DNA from: an uncultured Phascolarctobacterium sp.
GTDB lineage: Bacteria; Bacillota; Negativicutes; Acidaminococcales; Acidaminococcaceae
Direction: 5' to 3'
Assembly (NCBI GenBank): GCA_949287345.1
Contig: CASEGD010000011.1
Span: 1 to 12,960 of the forward strand
DNA length: 12,960 nucleotides
Shown here: positions 6,698-12,960 of the stretch, one piece after another
Layout: each line of letters starts with the position of its first letter
Position numbering within the stretch: the first letter of the stretch is position 1
Position numbers and translations under genes: made by a program
Notes under the pieces: generated by a model
Databases searched by the model: none
The model's input: only the letters and a program-made list of their open reading frames with translations
What the model was told of the DNA's origin: nothing

Positions 6698-7425
6698 TGG
6701 AAGAACGCTTACAGAAAGTGCTGGCGGCTGCGGGCGTGGCCTCGCGGCGCGAAGCAGAAAAATACATACTGGACGGTAGGGTGAAGGTCAACGGCAAAAC
6801 CGTGAAAGAGCTTGGCACCAAGGTTGATGAAAAATGCTTCATCACCGTGGACGGCAAGCCCATTAAGCGCGAGCGCAAGGCTTACTACCTGTTTTATAAG
6901 CCGCGCGGCGTGGTTACCACGATGAGCGACCCGCAGGGCAGGCGCACCATTGCCGATTACGTTAAGGATTTGCCGCAGCGCGTGTTTCCGGTCGGCAGGC
7001 TGGATTACAACACCGAAGGGCTGCTGCTTTTAACCAACGACGGGGCGCTGGCGCAGGGCTTGATGCACCCCAGCCACGAAGTTAACAAAACATATCGCGT
7101 TGGCGTGCCGGGCATTGTGCCGCAGGAAAAACTGGACATGCTGCGCATCGGCGTAAAGCTGGACGACGGCATGACGGCACCGGCGGTGGTAACGCTTTTG
7201 GAATACGACCATGCGCGCAACATGACGCTGTTTGATATAACAATCCACGAAGGGCGCAACAGGCAAATCCGCCGCATGTGCGATTATATCGGTTTCCCGG
7301 TGCGCAACCTTAAACGCATCAAATTTGGTACGTTAAGCCTTAAAGGCTTGAGCAGGGGCAAAATACGTGAGCTGGACGATGCAGAAGTGGAAAATTTAAA
7401 AAAGGCGGCGCTGATAAATGGCTAA
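6697..7425 (+). CDS. rluB: 23S rRNA pseudouridine synthase, RluB/RsuA family
   Basis: Converts a specific uridine of 23S rRNA to pseudouridine (position 2605 in E. coli numbering for RluB). The 242 residues begin with an S4 RNA-binding domain (about 1-60, ERLQKVLAAAGVASRREAEK). The catalytic domain follows, with the nucleophile Asp103 in GRLDYNTEGLLLLTNDG and the late motif GRNRQIRRMCDYIGFPV. This compact length and the S4 domain fit RluB/RsuA rather than RluA/C/D. The ATG overlaps the scpB stop codon (TAATG), with GGAG (6686-6689) 7 nt upstream. The scpA-scpB-rluB order is also found in B. subtilis and supports RluB over RsuA. The end overlaps the flavoprotein gene by 8 bp. Confidence 0.92.
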   Translation: MEERLQKVLAAAGVASRREAEKYILDGRVKVNGKTVKELGTKVDEKCFITVDGKPIKRERKAYYLFYKPRGVVTTMSDPQGRRTIADYVKDLPQRVFPVGRLDYNTEGLLLLTNDGALAQGLMHPSHEVNKTYRVGVPGIVPQEKLDMLRIGVKLDDGMTAPAVVTLLEYDHARNMTLFDITIHEGRNRQIRRMCDYIGFPVRNLKRIKFGTLSLKGLSRGKIRELDDAEVENLKKAALING

Positions 7426-8659
7426 GGTAATTGTCATCGGCGGCGGGGCGGCAGGTTTACTGGCAGGCATTGCCGCTGCACAGAACGGCGCGCAGGCAAC
7501 GATAATTGAAAAAATGCGCCGTCCCGGCAAAAAAATGCTGATTACCGGTAAGGGACGCTGCAATATTACCAATAACTGCGATTTGCAGGAGATTATCAAA
7601 AACATCCCCGGCAACGGGCGCTTTTTAAACAGCGCGCTGCGCCGCTTTACCAATCAGGATATTGTGCAGCTGTTGGAGGACAACGGGCTGCCGACGAAGG
7701 TTGAACGCGGCGGCAGGGTGTTCCCGGTCAGCGATAAGGCTGTGGACGTGGTTGACACGCTGGTTAAAATTTTTAAGGATTACGGCGGCAGGCTGCTTTT
7801 GGATACCAAAGTAAAAAGCATTGCGGCGGAGTTCGGTAAAATTAAAGGCGTGGTGACGGAGGACGGGCAGCGCTTTGAAGCGGATGCCGTAATACTGGCG
7901 GCGGGCGGTTCTTCCTACCCCGGTACGGGCAGCGACGGCAGCGGTGTTAAGCTAGCTAAAGCCGTAGGGCACAGCATTGTGCCGTTAAAACCGTGCCTTG
8001 TGCCGCTGGAAAGCGATTCGCCCTATATACCTGATTTGCAGGGCTTAAGCCTGCGCAATATTGAAGGCACTGTGTACGCCGACGGCAAAAAAATCGGCGC
8101 GGAATTTGGCGAGATGCTGTTTACGCATTTCGGCGTTTCCGGACCGATAATCCTGTCGCTGAGCAAATGCGTGGCAGAAGCTATCGCCGCGGGCGCGCAG
8201 GATATTGAACTGCACATTGATTTAAAGCCCGCGCTTGATAAAGATAAACTGGACGCGCGTTTGCAGCGCGATTTTGTACAGTACAGCCGCAAGCAGATGG
8301 CTAACGGCATGAAGGATTTGCTGCCGCAGCGTTTGATTGCGCCGGTGCTGGACGAAGCCTTTATTGATGAAGAAAAATTCGTCAACCAGCTTTCGCGCGC
8401 CGAACGCCAGCGTATAGTTGACGTGTTAAAGGCGTTTGTGGTGCCCATTACCGGCACGCGACCTTTGGCAGAGGCGATTGTTACGGCTGGCGGCGTAAGC
8501 TTGAAGGAGATTGACCCGAAAACGATGGAATCCAAACTGGTAAAGGGCCTGTTTATTGCGGGCGAGGTTATGGACATCGACGGTTACACAGGCGGCTACA
8601 ATTTGCAGGCGGCGTTTTCAACAGGCTATGCCGCGGGCACGTTTGCCGCACAAATATAA
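7418..8659 (+). CDS. HI0933-family NAD(P)/FAD-dependent oxidoreductase (BaiN/YhiN-like)
   Basis: Flavoprotein of the HI0933 family, also annotated as an aminoacetone oxidase-like FAD protein; its physiological reaction is not settled. The 413 residues start directly with the FAD-binding motif VIGGGAAGLLAGIAA (6-20), followed by Glu31, the expected ribose-binding acid, and the family signature GKGRCNITNN (44-53). A second typical block, AAGGSSYPGTGSDG, lies near residues 165-178. The C-terminus carries FIAGEVMDIDGYTGGYNLQAAFSTG, which closes the FAD site. The ATG at 7418 lies inside the end of rluB, with a modest AAGGCGG about 9 nt upstream. The placement between rluB and cmk recurs in clostridial genomes from memory. 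There is no sign of a quinone-binding domain or membrane segment, so a soluble enzyme is expected. Confidence 0.88.
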   Translation: MAKVIVIGGGAAGLLAGIAAAQNGAQATIIEKMRRPGKKMLITGKGRCNITNNCDLQEIIKNIPGNGRFLNSALRRFTNQDIVQLLEDNGLPTKVERGGRVFPVSDKAVDVVDTLVKIFKDYGGRLLLDTKVKSIAAEFGKIKGVVTEDGQRFEADAVILAAGGSSYPGTGSDGSGVKLAKAVGHSIVPLKPCLVPLESDSPYIPDLQGLSLRNIEGTVYADGKKIGAEFGEMLFTHFGVSGPIILSLSKCVAEAIAAGAQDIELHIDLKPALDKDKLDARLQRDFVQYSRKQMANGMKDLLPQRLIAPVLDEAFIDEEKFVNQLSRAERQRIVDVLKAFVVPITGTRPLAEAIVTAGGVSLKEIDPKTMESKLVKGLFIAGEVMDIDGYTGGYNLQAAFSTGYAAGTFAAQI

Positions 8660-8676
8660 AAACAGGTGGGGATAAA

Positions 8677-9345
8677 ATGAATGCACAAAAACCGGTAATT
8701 GCCATCGACGGGCCGGCTGGCGCGGGTAAAAGCACCATCGCCAAGCTGGTGGCAGGCAAACTTGGTTATATTTATATCGATACAGGCGCAATGTACCGCT
8801 CTGTGGCATGGAAGTTTCTGCAAAGCGGCGAAGCATTCAGCCCGGAGCTTGCTGAAAAACTGGCACGCAACATGGTTATTACCTTTAAGCCGGAAGCCAG
8901 CGTAAACCGCGTGTTTGTGGACGGCACGGAGGTAACGGACGCTATCCGCTCGCCGGAAGTAACGGCTATTGTTTCCAAGGTATCCGCCGTGGGCGGCGTG
9001 CGCGAGGAAATGGTGAACCAGCAGCGCCGTATGGGCGATGCAGGCGGCGTGGTAATGGACGGGCGCGATATCGGTACGGTGGTGTTCCCCCATGCGCAGG
9101 TTAAGATTTTTTTGACGGCCAGCGTAAAAGAACGCGCCATGCGCCGCTACAAAGAGATGCTTGCCAAAGGCGAACAGGTTGATTTGGCGGAGCTGGAACA
9201 GCAGATTGCCGAGCGTGACCGCCAGGACAGCGAGCGCGAAATTTCCCCGCTGAAAAAAGCGGACGACGCTGAATTTTTAGATACCTCTGACATGACGATT
9301 GACGAAGTGGCAGAGCATATTTTGCAAAAAGTACAGGAGAAATAA
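8677..9345 (+). CDS. cmk: Cytidylate kinase
   Basis: Phosphorylates CMP and dCMP with ATP, recycling the CMP released by phospholipid synthesis and RNA turnover. The 222 residues match the bacterial family. The P-loop GPAGAGKST is at 12-20, the nucleotide-binding DTGAMYR at 35-41, the GVVMDGRDIGTVVFP block at 124-138, and the lid region with ERDRQDSERE at 179-188. The ATG at 8677 follows the flavoprotein by 17 nt and has AGGTGGGG about 6 nt upstream. Adjacency to plsC is sensible because phosphatidate made by PlsC enters the CDP-lipid pathway, which releases CMP; the pair is common in Bacillota. Confidence 0.96.
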   Translation: MNAQKPVIAIDGPAGAGKSTIAKLVAGKLGYIYIDTGAMYRSVAWKFLQSGEAFSPELAEKLARNMVITFKPEASVNRVFVDGTEVTDAIRSPEVTAIVSKVSAVGGVREEMVNQQRRMGDAGGVVMDGRDIGTVVFPHAQVKIFLTASVKERAMRRYKEMLAKGEQVDLAELEQQIAERDRQDSEREISPLKKADDAEFLDTSDMTIDEVAEHILQKVQEK

Positions 9346-9346
9346 A

Positions 9347-9934
9347 ATGCTGTATTCTTTTTTAGATGTGGTGCTGGGTATTTTGTTCCGCATTTTTCTG
9401 CGGCTTGAAGTACACGGCGCGGAAAATATCCCCAAAACAGGGCCGCTGGTTATTGCCAGCAACCATTTAAGCCTGCTGGACCCGCCTGTTATCGGTGTGG
9501 CGGCGCCCCGCAAGGTGCATTTTATGGCCAAGCAGGAACTGTTTGTGCCGGTGCTGGGGTATATTTACAAAACTCTGGGCGCGTTCCCCGTTAAGCGCGG
9601 CGGCGCGGACAGGGCGGCCATTAAACACGGAATTGAAATTCTGCAAAGCGGTGAGGTGCTGGCGATATTCCCGGAAGGGACGCGCAGCAAAACCGGCCAG
9701 CTTGGCAAGCTTGAACCGGGCGCTTTGATGATGGCGGGCAAAAGCAATGCCGTTATTGTGCCGACCGCGGTAAGCGGCACGGACATTAAACGCTGCGGCA
9801 GGCTGTGGCCCAAGGTTACGGTGCGTTTCGGCACGCCGGTGCCTTTCCCGCCGGTTGGTTTAAGCAAAGAGGTTTTGCAGGATTTGACAGATAAATTGAC
9901 AGCAGACATTAAAGCTCTGCAGGGAGTGAAGTAA
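9347..9934 (+). CDS. plsC: 1-acyl-sn-glycerol-3-phosphate acyltransferase
   Basis: Adds the second acyl chain to lysophosphatidate to give phosphatidate, the precursor of all phospholipids, at the inner face of the membrane. The 195 residues are in the short range of PlsC. A hydrophobic N-terminus (LYSFLDVVLGILFRIFL) probably anchors it. The catalytic HX4D motif is NHLSLLDP with His40 and Asp45, and the phosphate-binding motif FPEGTRS lies at 108-114. I chose ATG 9347, one base after the cmk stop codon, because AGGAGA (9335-9340) lies 6 nt upstream; the longer in-frame start at 9299 would add 16 polar residues inside cmk. The next gene begins directly after its stop codon. Confidence 0.93.
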   Translation: MLYSFLDVVLGILFRIFLRLEVHGAENIPKTGPLVIASNHLSLLDPPVIGVAAPRKVHFMAKQELFVPVLGYIYKTLGAFPVKRGGADRAAIKHGIEILQSGEVLAIFPEGTRSKTGQLGKLEPGALMMAGKSNAVIVPTAVSGTDIKRCGRLWPKVTVRFGTPVPFPPVGLSKEVLQDLTDKLTADIKALQGVK

Positions 9935-12004
9935 ATGCAGGTGTTTATAGCCGAACCGTGCGGTTTTTGCTACGGCGTCAAGCGTGCGGTGGAAATGGCG
10001 CGCGGCGAGTGCGGCAAAGAAGGCAACCCGGCGACGCTGGGGCCTTTAATCCATAACCCGCAGCTGATTGACGAGCTTGCGCAGAAGGGCGTGGGCTGCA
10101 AGGACAGCCTTGATGATTTTGCAAATGGCGATACGGTTATTTTCCGTTCGCACGGTGTCGGACCCGAAATTTATGAAAAAGCGGAAGCAGAGGGCCTGAA
10201 AATTTGCGACGCGACCTGCCCGCATGTGCGCGCGGCGCAGTTAAAAGCCAAAAAATTAGCCGATGAAGGGTACTTTGTGATAATTATCGGAGAAAAAAAT
10301 CATCCTGAAGTAAAAAGTATCTCGGCATGGGCAGGAAAACATGCTATAATAGTAGAATATAATAAAGATATTGCCGGTATACCCGTTGCAGATAAATATG
10401 GCGTAACAATCCAGACGACTTTCGAGCTGGCCAGATTTGAAGAATTGCTGGCCGCGATTAAGGAAGCGCGCCCCGGAGAGTACAAAGTAGAAAAAACCAT
10501 CTGCAATGCGACCAGCGAACGCCAGAATGCAGCGGCTGAGCTTGCCGCAAAGGTTGACGCTTTTATCGTTATCGGCGGTAAAAACAGCGCTAATACAAGG
10601 CACTTATATGATATTGTTGCCCGGCGCTGTAAAATCGCATACCACATTGAAACAGCTGCGGAATTAAAACCGGAAATGTTCAGTGGTTGCACCAAAATCG
10701 GAATTACGGCCGGTGCTTCGACGCCGGACCGATTAATCAAGGAGGCTTTATTTGTAATGGAAAACATGGAAAACATGGACTTTGGAAGCATGCTGGAGGA
10801 GAGCTGGGAAAACAATGACATTTACCCCGGCAAAATCGTGAAGGCAACTGTAATTCAAAAGGACAAGGATGAAGTTTATGTAGACTTTGGCTATATGAAA
10901 GAGGGCGCAATCGCTTACAGCGAATGGGCTGCAGGCGACCCTGAAGAAGTTGCAAAAACCATCAATGTTGGCGACGAAGTGGAAGCTAAGGTTATCCCCG
11001 GCACTTCCAAAGATGATTTCGTTCGTCTGTCCAAAATCCGCGCTGAGCAGGATGCTGCGTGGAAAAACGTTCCCGAACTGGCTGAAGGCGAAAAACGCCC
11101 GGCTACCGTTAAAGTTCTGCGCGTAATCAAAAACCGCCAGAAAAACATCGTTGGCCTTGCCGTTGCAGTTGAAGGCGTTGAAGGCTTTATGCCCGCATCC
11201 CACGTTGAACTGCGCCGCGTAGAGGACTTCACCCCGTATATCGGCCAGGAGCTGGAAGCTGAAATTATTGAAGTTGACACTGCTAAAAAACGCCTTGTAG
11301 TAAGCCGCCGCGATTTGCTGCGCGCTGAACGCGAAGCTAAAGCACAGGCATGGCGCGAAGCTAAGGCTGCACGCATTGCCGCTGCCAAAGAAGCACGCGA
11401 AGCTGCCGAAGAAGAAGCATACAACAGCGTTGAAGAAGGTCAGGTTGTACCGGGCAAAGTTCTGCGCATTGCTGATTTCGGCCTGTTTGTAGAAGTAGGC
11501 AAAGGCCTCGTAGGCCTTGTTCACAACACCGAACTTTCCTGGGACCGCAGCGTTAAAGCGAAAGACTTTGAACCCGAAACCGAAGTTACCGTTCTGGTTA
11601 AAAAGATTGACCGCGAAGCAAAACGTGTTGCACTCAGCATTAAAGCAACCCAGGAAGATCCGTGGGTAACCGAAGCCAACGCTCTGCCGGAAGGCGCTAT
11701 CGTTAAAGGCATCGTAACCCGCTTCCTGCCCTTCGGCGCAATCGTTAAAGTAACCGACAGGGTAGAAGGCCTTGTTCACGTTTCCGAAATTGCCGACACC
11801 CGCGTTGAAAAACCGGAAGACGTTTTGGAAGCAGGCCAGGAAGTTGTTGTTAAAGTTATCAAAAAAGACATGGAACACAAAAAAATCGGCCTGAGCATTG
11901 CCAAAGCTGCCAAAGAAAAAGAAAAAGCCGAATACAGCGCTTATCTTAACAGCAATCCGGAACTGACTCAGGACCTTTCCGAACAGCTTGACACTTTGAA
12001 ATAA
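9935..12004 (+). CDS. ispH: Fused 4-hydroxy-3-methylbut-2-enyl diphosphate reductase (IspH) - ribosomal protein S1 domains
   Basis: A 689-residue fusion. Residues 1-273 are IspH, the [4Fe-4S] enzyme that makes IPP and DMAPP in the last MEP-pathway step. Cluster ligands Cys12, Cys95 and Cys190 are present, as are the substrate-binding residues His41, His73 and His123 and Glu125 in NHPEV. Residues 297-656 hold four S1 RNA-binding domains (about 297-367, 386-457, 502-571, 586-656). A charged, Ala-rich helical segment (460-497) separates domains two and three. The S1 half resembles the short S1 homologues of Bacillota. Such fusions are known in Clostridia and Negativicutes, so the join is not a sequencing artefact in itself. 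The ATG follows the plsC stop codon directly, with AGGGAGTG (9921-9928) upstream. Codon use differs between halves, and the junction carries initiation signals of its own (see 10739-10775). Confidence 0.95.
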   Translation: MQVFIAEPCGFCYGVKRAVEMARGECGKEGNPATLGPLIHNPQLIDELAQKGVGCKDSLDDFANGDTVIFRSHGVGPEIYEKAEAEGLKICDATCPHVRAAQLKAKKLADEGYFVIIIGEKNHPEVKSISAWAGKHAIIVEYNKDIAGIPVADKYGVTIQTTFELARFEELLAAIKEARPGEYKVEKTICNATSERQNAAAELAAKVDAFIVIGGKNSANTRHLYDIVARRCKIAYHIETAAELKPEMFSGCTKIGITAGASTPDRLIKEALFVMENMENMDFGSMLEESWENNDIYPGKIVKATVIQKDKDEVYVDFGYMKEGAIAYSEWAAGDPEEVAKTINVGDEVEAKVIPGTSKDDFVRLSKIRAEQDAAWKNVPELAEGEKRPATVKVLRVIKNRQKNIVGLAVAVEGVEGFMPASHVELRRVEDFTPYIGQELEAEIIEVDTAKKRLVVSRRDLLRAEREAKAQAWREAKAARIAAAKEAREAAEEEAYNSVEEGQVVPGKVLRIADFGLFVEVGKGLVGLVHNTELSWDRSVKAKDFEPETEVTVLVKKIDREAKRVALSIKATQEDPWVTEANALPEGAIVKGIVTRFLPFGAIVKVTDRVEGLVHVSEIADTRVEKPEDVLEAGQEVVVKVIKKDMEHKKIGLSIAKAAKEKEKAEYSAYLNSNPELTQDLSEQLDTLK
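10322..10350 (+). promoter_or_regulatory. Possible internal promoter inside ispH
   Basis: TCGGCA (10322-10327, 4 of 6 to the -35 consensus) is separated by 17 bp from a perfect TATAAT (10345-10350), with TG at 10342-10343 making an extended -10. It lies in the most AT-rich coding stretch of the surrounding genes, about 400 bp before the S1 half. A second TATAAT at 10358-10363 has no usable -35. Function is inferred. Confidence 0.4.
10739..10759 (+). promoter_or_regulatory. Possible internal ribosome-binding site and start codon for a separate S1 protein
   Basis: The consensus Shine-Dalgarno AAGGAGG (10739-10745) lies 11 nt before an in-frame ATG (10757, Met275), exactly at the boundary between the IspH and S1 parts. 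Initiation here would give a 415-residue protein with all four S1 domains. The SD also encodes Lys-Glu of the conserved IspH C-terminal helix (LIKEA), so coincidence is possible. Confidence 0.4.
10757..10774 (+). repeat. Tandem 9-bp repeat with start codons at the IspH/S1 junction
   Basis: ATGGAAAAC occurs twice in direct succession and is followed by ATGGAC, giving MENMENMD. Three in-frame ATG codons (275, 278, 281), plus a fourth at 286, lie just after the internal SD. The repeat sits in the linker between domains, where length change would be tolerated. Confidence 0.8.
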
Positions 12005-12021
12005 TTTTACGGTGGTATTGA

Positions 12022-12960
12022 ATGTCGCGCGAACAGAGGAAACTTGACCATATCAAATACGCGTTAAAGCTTGGCGATGGCCCGCAGACGAGCGGCCTTG
12101 AGCATGTGCATTTTGTGCATAACTGCCTGCCCGAGCTTAACCCGCAGGATATCAGCCTTTCCTCACGGTTCGGCGGCATTCTGCTTTTATCGCCCTTTTT
12201 AATCAACGCCGTTACCGGTGGGGCAGAGGCCGTTACCGAAATCAACCGCCGTCTGGCGCAGGCCGCAAAAAAAGCAGGCGCGGCGCTGGCAGTAGGTTCG
12301 CAGTACGGTGCGGTTAAGCGCAAAACCAATTATTACAGCTATGAGGTTGTGCGCGAGGAATACCCTGACGGCGTAATTTTTGCCAACACCAGCGCGCTGG
12401 CGACGCCGGAGGAAGCACTGGAAGCCGTAAAGATGATTGACGCCGACGCACTGCAAATCCATTTAAACCCGGCGCAGGAGCTGATTATGCCCGAAGGCGA
12501 CCGCGAGTTTAAAGGTTTGTTTGCCAATATGCAGCGTATTCTGGATAAGTGCTGCGTACCCGTTATTGTTAAGGAAACGGGCTGCGGCATGGCGGCGCGG
12601 CAGGTTAAGCAGCTTTTAAAGGCTGGCTTTACCTGTTTTGACGTTGGTGGTGCGGGCGGTACAAACTTTCCGGCTATTGAAGCGGCACGCTACGGCGGTA
12701 CTACGCTTTTAAACGGCTGGGGGCTTAATACGGCGCAGACTTTGCTGGAAACCGGCAGCGTATGCGGCAGCGAAGGCTTTATTGCAGCAACCGGCGGTGT
12801 GCGCACGGGGCTTGACGCAGCAAAATGCCTGGCGCTGGGCGCCGATGTCATCGGCATGGCTGGCAATGTGCTGGCAGCAGCCGTTAACGACGGCGCAGAC
12901 GCGGCGGCAGAGCTGATAACGCAGGCAGAAGACGAGCTGCGGCTGTTAATGCTTTTAACG
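12022..12960 (+). CDS. fni: Type 2 isopentenyl-diphosphate delta-isomerase (3' end outside window)
   Basis: FMN- and NAD(P)H-dependent enzyme that interconverts IPP and DMAPP. 313 residues are visible with no stop before the window end; the family is about 330-350 long, so only a short C-terminal piece is missing. The family motifs appear in order: RKLDHI (6-11), LSPFLINAVTGG (56-67), VGSQ, the block QIHLNPAQELIMPEGDREF, whose Gln-Glu pair binds the diphosphate-bound Mg, then PVIVKETGCGM, FDVGGAGGTNFPAIEAARY, and the FMN phosphate-binding GGVRTGLDAAKCLALGAD followed by GMAG. The ATG at 12022 has GGTGG (12011-12015) 6 nt upstream and starts 17 nt after the S1 stop. Proximity of an IPP isomerase to IspH is functionally coherent, and cmk, an S1 homologue and fni also lie close together in B. 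subtilis, as I recall. Confidence 0.93.
   Translation, partial: MSREQRKLDHIKYALKLGDGPQTSGLEHVHFVHNCLPELNPQDISLSSRFGGILLLSPFLINAVTGGAEAVTEINRRLAQAAKKAGAALAVGSQYGAVKRKTNYYSYEVVREEYPDGVIFANTSALATPEEALEAVKMIDADALQIHLNPAQELIMPEGDREFKGLFANMQRILDKCCVPVIVKETGCGMAARQVKQLLKAGFTCFDVGGAGGTNFPAIEAARYGGTTLLNGWGLNTAQTLLETGSVCGSEGFIAATGGVRTGLDAAKCLALGADVIGMAGNVLAAAVNDGADAAAELITQAEDELRLLMLLT

Noticed and set aside
8023..9140. Several - strand open frames of 120-184 codons opposite the flavoprotein and cmk genes
   Set aside because: They are shadows of well-supported + strand genes, with low-complexity Ser/Ala-rich or His/Ala-rich translations and no motif.
9299..9346. Upstream start for plsC giving 16 extra residues
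   Set aside because: It overlaps the end of cmk, adds polar residues not typical of the family, and a good SD lies before 9347.
10748..11878. Long open frame of 376 codons on the - strand opposite the S1 domains
   Set aside because: Its composition (Phe, Asn, Ala-rich) is what the codon bias of the + strand gene forces on the opposite strand; it has no recognisable domain and fully overlaps a certain gene.

Overview
The window reads as an ordinary chromosomal stretch from a member of the Bacillota (Firmicutes). The main evidence is a CodY regulator, the topA-trmFO-xerC-codY order known from Bacillus, and an IspH protein fused to ribosomal protein S1-type domains. CodY together with the IspH-S1 fusion, a moderately GC-rich composition and strong SD sequences points to Negativicutes or Clostridia; I lean to Negativicutes (Acidaminococcaceae/Veillonellaceae-like), but that is inference. 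All 14 genes are on the + strand and packed tightly. I see no rRNA, tRNA, CRISPR array, insertion sequence or prophage.

Region 1 (1-1999): the 3' end of topA overlaps trmFO, which is followed by a clear intrinsic terminator. Region 2 (2000-4675): an extended -10 promoter, with a possible CodY box upstream of it, precedes xerC, codY and a PaaG-like crotonase gene; a second intrinsic terminator ends this unit. The clpQY (hslVU) genes that lie between xerC and codY in Bacillus are absent. Region 3 (4676-12960): a second promoter candidate leads a long run of close or overlapping genes: a site-2-type membrane protease, scpA and scpB (condensin partners of SMC), rluB (23S rRNA pseudouridine synthase), an HI0933-type flavoprotein, cmk, plsC, the ispH-S1 fusion, and fni (type 2 IPP isomerase), which is cut by the window end. 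This unit joins chromosome organisation, ribosome/RNA functions, CMP recycling, phospholipid synthesis and the end of isoprenoid precursor synthesis.

I found no wholly new multi-gene system. The signals most worth a second look are non-coding or at gene boundaries. First, the ispH-S1 gene carries a promoter-like site, an AT-rich patch, a consensus Shine-Dalgarno and repeated ATG codons just before the S1 half, with a change in codon use, so a separate S1 protein may be made. Second, scpA has its SD-like sequence 32 nt from the start codon, and a hairpin fills exactly the gap needed to restore normal spacing. Third, there is a candidate CodY box upstream of the xerC-codY unit. Fourth, the crotonase next to codY lacks both hydratase glutamates and looks like an isomerase.
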